This document shows, one piece after another, positions 9,757-19,269 of a stretch of DNA of 41,587 bases. The stretch's first letter is position 1, and the number at the start of each line of letters is the position of its first letter. Both the position numbers and the translations under genes were made by a program. This stretch comes from Phlegmacium glaucopus (Eukaryota; Basidiomycota; Agaricomycetes; Agaricales; Cortinariaceae): assembly GCA_015039465.1 (NCBI GenBank), contig MU130626.1, positions 310,320-351,906 on the forward strand. The letters run 5' to 3'. The notes under the pieces are model-generated. The model saw only the letters and a list, made by a program, of their open reading frames with translations. It did not search any database and had not been told where the DNA came from.

Positions 9757-10945
9757 CACTGCTGGCACTGGGTGGTGTTTCCCTTAGAAAAACTTATCTT
9801 TAGACATGTTTTGTCATTTCCAAATAATTTTTCTCATGAAAACACAAAAGGTATTTCTGAAGGAAAAATTCTAAAAATACATCAGGTGTTTCTCATGTGT
9901 TTCCAAAAGATAAATCTTATGTTTTTTTAAAGGTTTTCCTTTCAGAAACAGCAGAGAAACACTTATTTCACCAATCACTGAGTGGAATAGGTGTTTCCCT
10001 GCTGTTTCTACCAATACTTTTCTGTCCCCCCACCAGATCCAATCAGATCTGAGCGGAATTGCTCAGATCTGCTCAGATCTGCTCAGAATCTGACCAATTC
10101 TGACCGGTTCTGCTCAGATCTGAGCAGATTCTGACCAGTTCTGATCAGAATTTGCAATACTTATAAGTCAATTCCTACTAACTCATATTTTTTCAAACTT
10201 TTCCAATGTATTAATTAAAATTAGAATTCAAATGGATTAATTACCCTTCTTTTTGAGGGGGGATTAGTTACCAATACATTAGAAGTACAAAATAATTTAT
10301 CTAATTCAGTACTTTAGTGTCCCCCACCAGAATTGGTCAGAATCTGATCAGAATCTTACTTACCAGTAATTTCTAAAAAGATTCTAAGAAAAAATTCTAT
10401 ATTCTCAAATATCTTGAATACAAAAGTTCAATATTATATATTTTATTAATACTAATAGCCTAGTAAAGTATCAAAACAAATACCCTAGTGAGAGGGGTCG
10501 TTTGTGTCATTTTCGTAGCCTATAAAAGGTACAAAGTAGAAAGTAAAAAAAAAATAGAATGTAAAAAAAAAATAAACCCCCAGTGGGGGTGCTGTCATTG
10601 CCATTGTTGTTATCCATTAAAATAAATAGAAACCCTGTAAGAGGTTGTTGTTGTTGTAGCAAGGAATGAGGGGCAGTGGGTGGGTATACTGCCATTTGGG
10701 CTGGTAAAAATTCTGACCGGAATCTGATTAGATCTGATCTGATCTGGTGGATCACAGCAAAGACCTCAAAAAAGCATAAGATTTATTTTTGGGAAACATG
10801 TGAGAAATACCTGATGTATTTTTAGAATTTTTCCTTCAGAAATACTTTTTGTGTTTTCATGGGGGGAAATTATTTGGAAATGACAAAACAGGTCTAAAAA
10901 TAAGTTTTTCTAAGGGAAACACCACTCAGTGCCAGCAGTGCCTGT
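9757..10945. mobile_element. Foldback element, interrupted by a nested insertion
   Basis: The left arm 9757-9975 is the reverse complement of 21001-21230. It meets an oppositely oriented arm at about 9977-10014, making a near-palindrome centred on 'aatcactgagtgg'. The right arm is cut after 'tgctgtttct' and resumes at about 10764-10945 ('acctcaaaaaagcataag' onwards). The missing few bases and the interrupting 0.75 kb show that another element landed in the arm. Right-arm sequence continues without a break into the shared 3' flank of NLR2. Confidence 0.7.
10015..10763. mobile_element. Nested element rich in AGATCTGA-type words
   Basis: The left end is ccaccagatccaatcagatc near 10028 and the right end tctgatctgatctggtgg near 10733-10750; these are imperfect inverted repeats of each other. 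The first 140 nt are a cluster of alternating 'tctgctcagatctgagcaga' and 'ctgaccagttctgatcag' words, themselves palindromic. A second 'cccccaccaga' start at 10323 suggests an internal duplication. There is no coding potential. It looks like a small non-autonomous transposon. Confidence 0.5.
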
Positions 10946-11211
10946 GATCTTATCTATGATAAAAACATAAGCTATAACTCATCAGATGGGGATGGGACCT
11001 TCAATAGTGGGCCAGTTTTTTGTACTCCCAGGTCCAAAATGAGAGTTGCAAAGTTTGTTAAGAACTGCACCAAGAATTTTCTGCCAAAACATTGAAATTA
11101 ATGCTTTTGTCCCAGAACATAATGCAATTGAAATTCAACAAGGTAAAGTACAAACATTATTATACTTTGACAATTAGACCACTTCAGTACCTTCCTAGTC
11201 TCTTCCCATAG

Positions 11212-14200
11212 TTACAACTTCAAGCTAACTTCAAGCTTCAATTTCTCTGCTTCATTCCATCTTCCTTGATGCCTGTATGTGCTTGCTAGATTTGCCATAC
11301 TTGTGAGTGTGTCTGGATGTTCTGCACCAAGCAACTTCTGCCTCATATCCATAACTTGAATGTCCAGCTGCTCTGCCTCATTCCACCTTCCTTGATTGCT
11401 GTATGTGCTTGCTAGATTTTCCATACTAGCAAGGGTGTGTAGATGTTCTGCACCAAGCAGCTTCTTGCTCATGTCCATAACTTGGAGCTGCAGCTGCTCT
11501 GCCTCATTCCACCTTCCCTGATTCCTGTATGTGTCTGCTAGATGTGATATACTGATGAGGGTGTGAGGATGTTCTGCACCAAGCAACTTCTTCTTCATGT
11601 CCATAACTTGAACCTGCAGCTGCTCTGCCTCATTCCACCTTCCCAGATTGCTGTATGTATTTGCTATATTTTCCATACTGTGGAGGGTGTATGGATGTTC
11701 TTCACCAAGCAGCTTCTTCCTCATGTCCACAACTTGAACCTGCAGCTGCTCTGCCTCATTCCACCTTCCCTGATTCCTGTATGTGTCTGCTAGATGTGAT
11801 ATACTGATGAGGGTGTCTGGATGTTCTTCACCAAGCAGCTTCAAGCTCATGTCCATAACTTGAACCTGAAGCTGCTCTGCCTCATTCCATCTTCCCTGAT
11901 TGCTGTATGTGCTCGCTAGATGTCCCATACTGATAAGAGTGTGTGGATGTTCTGCACCAAGCAGCTCCTTGACCATGTCCATAACTTGAACCTGCAGTGT
12001 CTCTGCCTCATTCCATTTTCCCTGATAGCTGTATATAAATGCTAGATTTCCTAAGTTAGTGAGGGTGTGTGGATGTTCTGCACCAAACACCTTCTTGCTC
12101 ATGTCCATAACTTGAACCTGCAGCTGCTCTGCCTCATTCCACCTTCCCTGATGGCCATATGTGCTTGATAGATGTGCCATACTATTGAGGGTGTATGGAT
12201 GTTCTGCACCAACCAGCTTCTTGCCCATGTCTAGAGCTTGAACCTGCAGCTGCTCTGCCTCATTCCACCTTCCCTGATTGCTGTATGTGATNNNNNNNNN
12301 NNNNNNNNNNNNNNNNNNNNNNNNNNNNNNNNNNNNNNNNNNNNNNNNNNNNNNNNNNNNNNNNNNNNNNNNNNNNNNNNNNNNNNNNNNNNNNNNNNNN
12401 NNNNNNNNNNNNNNNNNNNNNNNNNNNNNNNNNNNNNNNNNNNNNNNNNNNNNNNNNNNNNNNNNNNNNNNNNNNNNNNNNNNNNNNNNNNNNNNNNNNN
12501 NNNNNNNNNNNNNNNNNNNNNNNNNNNNNNNNNNNNNNNNNNNNNNNNNNNNNNNNNNNNNNNNNNNNNNNNNNNNNNNNNNNNNNNNNNNNNNNNNNNN
12601 NNNNNNNNNNNNNNNNNNNNNNNNNNNNNNNNNNNNNNNNNNNNNNNNNNNNNNNNNNNNNNNNNNNNNNNNNNNNNNNNNNNNNNNNNNNNNNNNNNNN
12701 NNNNNNNNNNNNNNNNNNNNNNNNNNNNNNNNNNNNNNNNNNNNNNNNNNNNNNNNNNNNNNNNNNNNNNNNNNNNNNNNNNNNNNNNNNNNNNNNNNNN
12801 NNNNNNNNNNNNNNNNNNNNNNNNNNNNNNNNNNNNNNNNNNNNNNNNNNNNNNNNNNNNNNNNNNNNNNNNNNNNNNNNNNNNNNNNNNNNNNNNNNNN
12901 NNNNNNNNNNNNNNNNNNNNNNNNNNNNNNNNNNNNNNNNNNNNNNNNNNNNNNNNNNNNNNNNNNNNNNNNNNNNNNNNNNNNNNNNNNNAGGATGAAC
13001 AGAGAAGACTTTAGATGATTGTCCCCTTTTCATCAAGGAGAATGAGAGGAGGACACCAACCCCCCGTCCAAAGATGAATTCATCCCAGTGACCATCATTT
13101 TTCAGGTCAAGCAGAGTATAATCCAGTGAAGTGACTGCCAGAGGCATCTTTTCTGCTATGTCACTATCAACAACATCTTTCATGGCTTCTTCAGCAGCAG
13201 ATTGGAATATCTCTTTAGAAATATTGTTATGATGATAGAAAGCACATATTTGAAGAATTAGGATTGCAGCCTGGGCTGCTTGTGCATCTCCACCAGTGGA
13301 CTGTCCCCCAGCTCTCCTTTCTATTTCTTTGAAAGAAAGATCCCAAGTCCCATACACTGTTTTATTATACTTTGATGCTCCTGTGAATGTAGCATCTGAC
13401 ATAAGAGCCTTACGATGCACTGAGAATTGTCTCAGATATCTACTGATATCACATATCCCAGCCTCAATATAGGCCCCAGCATGATCAATAGCAAGAGGAA
13501 TGCAACCAAGTTCAGCCACAATCTTTTTGCCAGCTTCTACATGCTCAGGCAATGGATCCAAACAGCTGGCTTTGAGAAGTAGACTTATAGCATCTGGGAC
13601 TTCCATTTCATGGATCTCAATTTTGTTCCCAAATGGTACAATCCTTCCCATGGATCGGTCTCTGCTAGTAATCAGAATATTCCCTCTGTTGCCTGGGGGA
13701 ATGAACTTCTCCACCACCTCTGGAGGTGGATCATCAGCATTATCAAACACAATCAACCATTCATTTTGGAGAGAAGATATCCACTGGAGGACAGACTCAA
13801 TTGAGCCATCCACCTGGGCATCTTGGGCAGCAGGAAGGCTGGATATGCCCTTGAGAGACATTTCAATGCTTTCCTGAGAGGAGGCATCAACCCAGAATAC
13901 ATGTGAAAAACTAACAAGAAATAAATCCAGTGTTGTGAATGGTAAAGTAAGAACCCTTACTTTTCAGACATTTCTTCTATGAACTTGAGACAAATCTGGG
14001 TCTTTCCAATCCCTCCCAGTCCCCAAAGGAGACACAAGCACCGAGACATCAGCTTACTAGTAGCACGATGAACGAAAATCTTCCCAAGCTTATCGAGTAC
14101 ATCTTTCCTTCCAGTAAAGATTGGACTGGAGTTGGATTTTTGAGTTACAGGGATCTTTATCTGCCTTTCACCAGTATTGGGAGGGAGACTATTGACAATC

Positions 14201-15051
14201 TATATGTACAATTATTGCTAAATCATAGACGACTTACAAGAAAGACTTACGAAAGTGCCACCAGTGATGAGGGTATTCTGGGCATTCGCAAAGAAACCCA
14301 AGGCAGATTGTTGAGCCTGCTGATCATCAGCGAAAGCCGAGAAAACATGGTGTATGCAACTCACTGAGGGATTTTGTTGGGATTCTATAGATCCCAAATT
14401 GGCTGGCGTTACGGCATTAGGCGAGGGTGAACTTCCTTCCAGATGGGCTACAGGAGCGACAGCCAGAGCGGAAACCGAAGCAGAGACTTGGAGTTCATGG
14501 TCACTCTGATCGACGAGGATGATTGAGTAGTGATGAATATGATGGACTAAGTTGAACACTCACATTAACAACGCCAGCGACTGGAATGCTTACATCTGGC
14601 TCATTGATCGCCAAAGTGGAAACCGAAGTAGAGACTAGGTTACGGGCGGCCTGATCGATGACGATGGTTATATACTTAAGGATGCGATGGGCAAAGTTGA
14701 ACGCTCACAGTAACGCCAGCGGCTGGAATTCTTACATCTGGCTCATTGATCGCCAAAGTGGAAACCAAAGTTGAGACTAGGTCATGGGCAGCCTGATCGA
14801 TGACGATGGTTAAATACTTAAGCGTGCGATGGGCGAAGTTGAACACTCACCGTCACGCTAGCGACTTGAATAACTTGTGCGCTGACAGCCGCAGCATTAG
14901 CGGGAACGGATGGCATGGGATCAGCGGTGCTTGTTTTGATGGGCGATGTCAAAGTTGCTGGTTCAGAGCTTGAACCCAGAGCATCGTTGACGATCGGAGA
15001 TGAATATTGTGATTCCTTGGGCTTGAAATTTTTCTTAAAAATGCGCTTCAT
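11212..15051 (-). CDS. NLR2: NB-ARC/TPR NOD-like receptor with assembly gap
   Basis: Exons: 15051-14851, 14792-14709, 14650-14564, 14505-14251, 14199-13961 and 13910-11212. The last contains 700 Ns. Exon 1 starts MKRIFKK. The repeat exons 2 and 3 are present. Exon 4 ends ITGGTF. Exon 5 has Walker A GLGGIGKT. Exon 6 has LIVFDNADD, GNILITSRDRS, IPLAIDHAGAY and, just before the gap, SVHP of the MHD-like motif. After the gap eight full TPRs and part of another are readable up to the stop at 11212. The frames on the two sides of the gap do not agree with a 700-nt spacing, so the gap length is nominal. The outer part of the NB region is nearly identical to NLR3 and the last two TPRs and 3' flank almost exactly so. 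Both flanks are intact, but whether the whole gene is cannot be told. Confidence 0.82.
11230..12290 (-). repeat. TPR-coding repeats of NLR2 (visible part)
   Basis: Eight complete 126-nt units and one partial unit at the gap edge. Two units carry GEEHP in place of GAEHP, and variants such as ISHLADTY and FIYSYQGKWN occur, so this array is more diverse than that of NLR1. The array continues into the gap. Confidence 0.88.
12292..12991. other. Assembly gap (700 N)
   Basis: Exactly 700 Ns within the last exon of NLR2. By comparison with NLR3 the hidden part should contain the end of the NB-ARC region after SVHP, the linker ending near DNAEQL, and an unknown number of TPR units. Collapse of near-identical repeats is the probable cause. 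Confidence 0.95.
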
Positions 15052-16440
15052 ATCGTTGAACAGTGAGTTGCGGTCAGCGATGAAGGGATGATCGCGATTA
15101 CATAAACAACAATCCAACCACTTTAGGTTCCAAAATACCACGACAACTTCCCGCCAAATTACAAGTAGACTCTTACGCGCTGTCCTAGAGCTCCCTAACT
15201 TCAAATGCATCTCCACATTCTAGCACTCACATCACCAATCTTCTATCCTTCTCCAATATCTTGTCCTAGGAATCACCAATCAGAACGCCATCGAATACAT
15301 TGGCATCGGACGAGCCTCGTCATCCCTGAGTTTGCCCACTCAACAGGCTTCTCCATCTCAGAGTGCGAAACCTCTCTCTGGGGGTCCCTCATCAGTGGTA
15401 CGCAAATTAATAAAATTTTGATCTTTGACTGAGGACGCCTAGTAAATTCGCAGCCTGCAGTCGATGATCAAGAATCCAAAACTATGCACAAAATTCCGCG
15501 TTCTGGAAGCCCGACTAGCAGACTACACGAAACTCATGCGAGACCTCGAAGCTTCAAGAACGTCGCCCTGAATCGCAATCATTCCTTCCCAGGCAAGCCA
15601 AACCCAGAAAACTCCAGGCCAAACTTACTGGTGCAAATAGCAGTAATCATAACTCCCTGAAAATCGCCTTGTTGATGCGTAAGAACGACTGGAAGTGGTT
15701 GTGTTAGATAAGGAAGTTGCGAGAGAGAGGGCAGGGATGGCTGGGGCAGAGTTGAAAGAACTCAGGAGAAATTGTCTGAAGCGAGAAACAAAACGATCAG
15801 CTCAGGGATGCTCTCATGGTATGAGGTTTCTTATGCCGATCGTTATTCCACCATATAACTTCTTTGGGTGTCAGGTTGCGAAACACGACGCAGGAAACGG
15901 GTCAAGAACATCGTAAACGGATATCCGATATGCAATAACGAATTTGCCACTGTTGAGAAACTTGAAGGTCTGTTTGCCTTCTCTCTCCTGATTCTTTGAA
16001 GGTGTAAACTGATGCCTTGCAGAATCGTCAATAGCACCTTACCACAAGACTCTTATTCAACTTGCTAATGCCGACTTTGAAATCGAATGACTGAAGGATG
16101 AAGATTAATGGAATGCAACTTCTTGGATGGCAAGGTATATCTTCCGCTCCTAGCCTCCCTATTTCTTCCTTATTATTCTTGCGTACAGAATATCGAAGAA
16201 ATGTGAATTATCGTTGAAGATCTTGAACCTCTCACGGAACTCTCCGATGAGAACCATGTAGAAACAGAAACAACTCTATGAAGCCCTTGGTCCGTGATAG
16301 CATTATCCCTGTGTCGTTGCTCAGCGTAATCATCGTCGCCGGAACAGACGTCAAGGACACCCAAATTCGCGACCAACTTCCAAAGATTGAAGATCTCAAT
16401 GATTATCATTCATGTTAAAATTTGGAATAAACATCATCAA
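15052..16440 (+). pseudogene. Divergent module of NLR2: decayed coiled-coil gene
   Basis: Head-to-head with NLR2. An intron-like end at about 15451 (ttcgcag) precedes a frame reading FRVLEARLADYTKLMRDLEA, and further fragments GAELKELRRNCLKR (about 15737-15780) and LIQLANADFEIE (about 16056-16090) are heptad-like. These pieces lie in different frames or are split by stops, for instance just after the GAEIE-like and ASRTSP stretches. Matching pieces recur by NLR3 and NLR4. I infer one ancestral charged, coiled-coil protein gene now dead in all visible copies. Its family is not recognised. Confidence 0.5.
15100..15114 (-). promoter_or_regulatory. Conserved upstream motif of NLR2
   Basis: Gene-strand reading GATTGTTGTTTATGT, 49-63 nt before the start codon; the counterpart of the motif in front of NLR1 and NLR4. 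Function is inferred from position only. Confidence 0.35.
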
Positions 16441-16478
16441 CCAATCTACCCCAGATTGTACCACAGTTCGACAGCTCG

Positions 16479-17004
16479 ATGAATTCAACCGCCAGAGATG
16501 AGCAACCAGGTTCTCGTTCTACAAGGCAAGTCGAGAAATCTTTTCATTCCTGTTTTATACCCTAATGTTATTGATTGACGTAGGCATTTGAGCTATGTCA
16601 TGTTGGATCATTCAACCCTCTCGCAAGCATTACCTCCCCAGAAGCTCTATCCACCCTTCCAAATCTCCACAAGTCAAACCCCGCCCTTTTCAAAGAGCCC
16701 TCGCGTGATTCGTCCGCCTCCAATGACGTTGAAGGGACGATATATAGGGGAGCCAGCGTTTTCCGAAGTTGTTGAGGATGCTAGTGATATTCCTGTCGAC
16801 GTCGTCAAGAGGCACATCGCATCTGGGTCCGTTGACGATGGGTTTCTTGTCGCCGTAGATGGCTGTCTTCTTCGAACATCCGCCGAGGATGTCGTCGAGT
16901 TTGACCAAGAGGAGGGAAATCAAAGACTGAGCCGGTTGTCGAACCTGTTCGGCAAAGGCCGTCGTATGAATACAACGGGCAGTGACGTGAATGATCGGTC
17001 ATAA
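16479..17004 (+). CDS. Hypothetical small protein or module fragment
   Basis: A two-exon model gives 155 residues: ATG at 16479, exon 1 to 16525, a GC-AG intron (gcaagt...gtag) 16526-16583, exon 2 16584-17004. The readable part includes DIPVDVVKRHIASGSVDDGF and LSNLFGKGRRMN. No domain is recognised. Another frame of exon 2 (AFELCHVGSFNPLAS) also looks protein-like before a stop, so the true frame is uncertain. A diverged copy sits near NLR4 (about 37515-37050, minus) with stops and small deletions; the NLR3 module lacks it. It could be the downstream part of the decayed coiled-coil gene rather than a gene in its own right. Confidence 0.3.
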
Positions 17005-17720
17005 TAGTACAGCATACCGCTATATAATCCTCTACATGGGATCGTATTTTGCGAGCAGATGGAACATAATGAGTACCCATACGATACAATGAAAAAATTT
17101 CACCGACTCGGAATAATATCCCGACGTAACATTGCAAAGCAACTAAGTATTAAGGTAGAGATCTCTTGTGGCACCTAGGACTTCATTGACGCTTACCCAG
17201 GAGTTGGATCGTTTCACACAATTAAAAGTTTGTTAGAGAGGAGAAGAATCTGATTGAACATAAATGGGAGCACGATCATGGCAATACTAAGTCTAGAATG
17301 ACTCTGCCTTGGGAAAAGGTGTGAAATTCCTTGGGCGTTAACTTCGTCTGATACCACGTCTATGTAGGGATCTCGCTTGCAGCCGATTGCATATTACCAG
17401 CCAAAACCGCCCGGGCACCTCTTGTCCGTAACTTTCTATTCCTGGAAGTGTCCACGATGTCCGAGATCTATAATCTGCATTTATTTGGATTGTTTGGACA
17501 GCGAGGCGGGAAGGGGGCGGAGACTTAGGGAGGACATGAAAACGTCTATAAATCCTTGCTCCACCAGAGGAGGTATATGGCGCAGTTCAGCAGGGAAAAG
17601 TCGGACAGTCACCCACTCCCAGACCGAGCACAACGCACTGGATAATAAACAAGGTACTTGTGACAAAAAACGAAACCGTTGGAAACGAAATTTTCGAATT
17701 TGTGATCCGTTGTAGATGGC
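17005..17720. repeat. Outer part of the duplicated module
   Basis: This matches 26790-27300 beside NLR3 (shared 'caccgactcggaataat', 'gagaagaatctg', 'gcatattaccagcc', 'gataaacaaggtact'). A short charged stretch (NKQGTCDKKRNRWKR, near 17650) has the counterpart DKQGTFERKRDLWKQ near NLR3, so it may be the last exon fragment of the same decayed gene. Stops separate the pieces. Confidence 0.5.
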
Positions 17721-18550
17721 GGTCAGAATCTTTACGGGTCTATACAAGTGGCCACAATGCTTCGTGACCGATGAAAGGTAGTTAAAATAGTCGCATTGAT
17801 TTTTTATCCCCACAGCCCAATGTATGTTACTCGCCTTTTTGCTGATGAGTTACCGCTTCGATATACAGCTGGTGCATCGAGGAGACGGGGCAACATTTTC
17901 CGGATGAATTCTGTGTATGGTCGATAGAATTGGGTATTTGACGGGTGAAAATACTTTGAAACATACATCGGCGCTCTCCAAAGGTCCCCATAAACCATGG
18001 ACGACATGAGCCATCCGCAGCCCATCCTTTTGAATCCATTTCAATGACAAAATTGGTAGAAGAGGTTGTGTAGTTTATAAATCAGTGAGCATACGAAATA
18101 CCGGTCTTCGAAAGAGGGATTAAGAATTGTGCATGTTTCTGGGATAACCAAGACCCACCGACTGGAATAAATGGATGACCTTCTATCGCATAGATCGAGT
18201 GCAATTTGCCGCGTAAAATGAATTGAGAATAATCACATTTTTCCAGCAACATAGATATGTATGATGTTCAAGTCTATCACAGAGGTTGACCAATTATTTG
18301 GCAGATGGCTGAACTACCGGAAACGTACTGAACTCTTTAGCCCACTCGGCATACTTCAGTCATTCGCGGCTTGTCGGGAAGTCCAACAAATTTCCCAGGA
18401 GAAGAAGTTTCTTGGGACCAGGAGGCAAGGGCAGTGAGGACCGCTTGTTCTTAGTGAAGTAGAAAAATACTATTATGTAATGCAAGACTGACAAGTTTCA
18501 AGTGATCGGTGTCTTTGTGGGCATTTCGAAGAGGGAAACGCTAACTAACA
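17721..18550. other. Unassigned DNA
   Basis: Three overlapping minus-strand frames are open at 17804-18050, which is uninformative because not more than one can be real and none shows a motif. I see no gene, RNA or repeat shared with the rest of the window. Confidence 0.4.
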
Positions 18551-18597
18551 GTATGAATATTTTTGTTTCTTGACGGGTTTCTTGAAATGCGCTCCAT
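18551..18597 (-). pseudogene. Relic of an NLR first exon
   Basis: On the minus strand, ATGGAGCGCATTTCAAGAAA and the next bases align with exon 1 of the intact NLRs (ATGAAGCGCATTTTCAAGAA in the others) with small deletions that shift the frame. The AATATTCAT word is retained, after which similarity stops abruptly. Upstream sequence continues as a module copy. This marks a fifth receptor locus lost except for its 5' end. Confidence 0.65.
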
Positions 18598-19260
18598 ACG
18601 GTTGAGCAGTGAGTTGTGGAAAGGGTGATGAGATGTTAGTTGCACTCGATTACATAAGCAGTGATCTCTCAATCTTCTATCCATTGCTTCCTCTCATTTT
18701 TCAATAATATATCTTCAAAACACCGGCTCCTTGGCCGTTGCACGAACCTCGTCACCTCTGAGTCTTCCGCCTCTCCGCCTCCGAGTGCAAAACCTCTCTC
18801 TCGTGGTTCCTCACCTCTCTCAGTGGTACGTAAATTAACAATTGTTTGATCCTTGACTGAGTATCCTCTATCAAATTCGCAGCTTGCACACGATGATCAA
18901 GGACTCCAAGAATCATGAGCAAAAATTCCACGTTCTAGAAGTTTGATTAGTAGACCACGCTGAGACTCATGCAAGACCTCGAAGAACGTCGCCATTGTCC
19001 ATCCTTTCTGGACCTGCGCTAGCTGAATCGCAATCTTTCTTTCCCCAAGCTTCAGGTCAATCTCATAAAACACCGGGACGAGCCAACCTGGTGGAAATCG
19101 CAAAAAATTCAACCAAAACGCAACCGTTACAACTCGCCTTGTTGACGCATAACAACAACTGGAAGTACCCGTGTTAGATATGGAAGTTGTGGGAGAGAGA
19201 GGGGGGTAGAGGTGTGTTGGGGCGTAGTTGAAAATAAGGAGGAATTGTCTGTTGCGAGAA
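18598..19260 (+). pseudogene. Divergent module copy at the relic locus
   Basis: Collinear with 15052-15770: 'gagcagtgagttg', 'gattacataa', the cctctctct...cagtggtac stretch, 'ttcgcagc', and 'actcgccttgttgacgcata' all recur in order. One frame near 18960-19010 repeats the coiled-coil piece as MQDLEERR before breaking. The module ends near 19260, where tRNA ligase sequence begins. Confidence 0.55.
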
Positions 19261-19269
19261 ATGAAACGA

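Noticed and set aside
12238..13018. Open frames made mostly of X
   Set aside because: They cross the N gap and contain no evidence of coding.
17804..18050. Three overlapping minus-strand frames
   Set aside because: All are open at once, without motifs or neighbours; chance openness is more likely.
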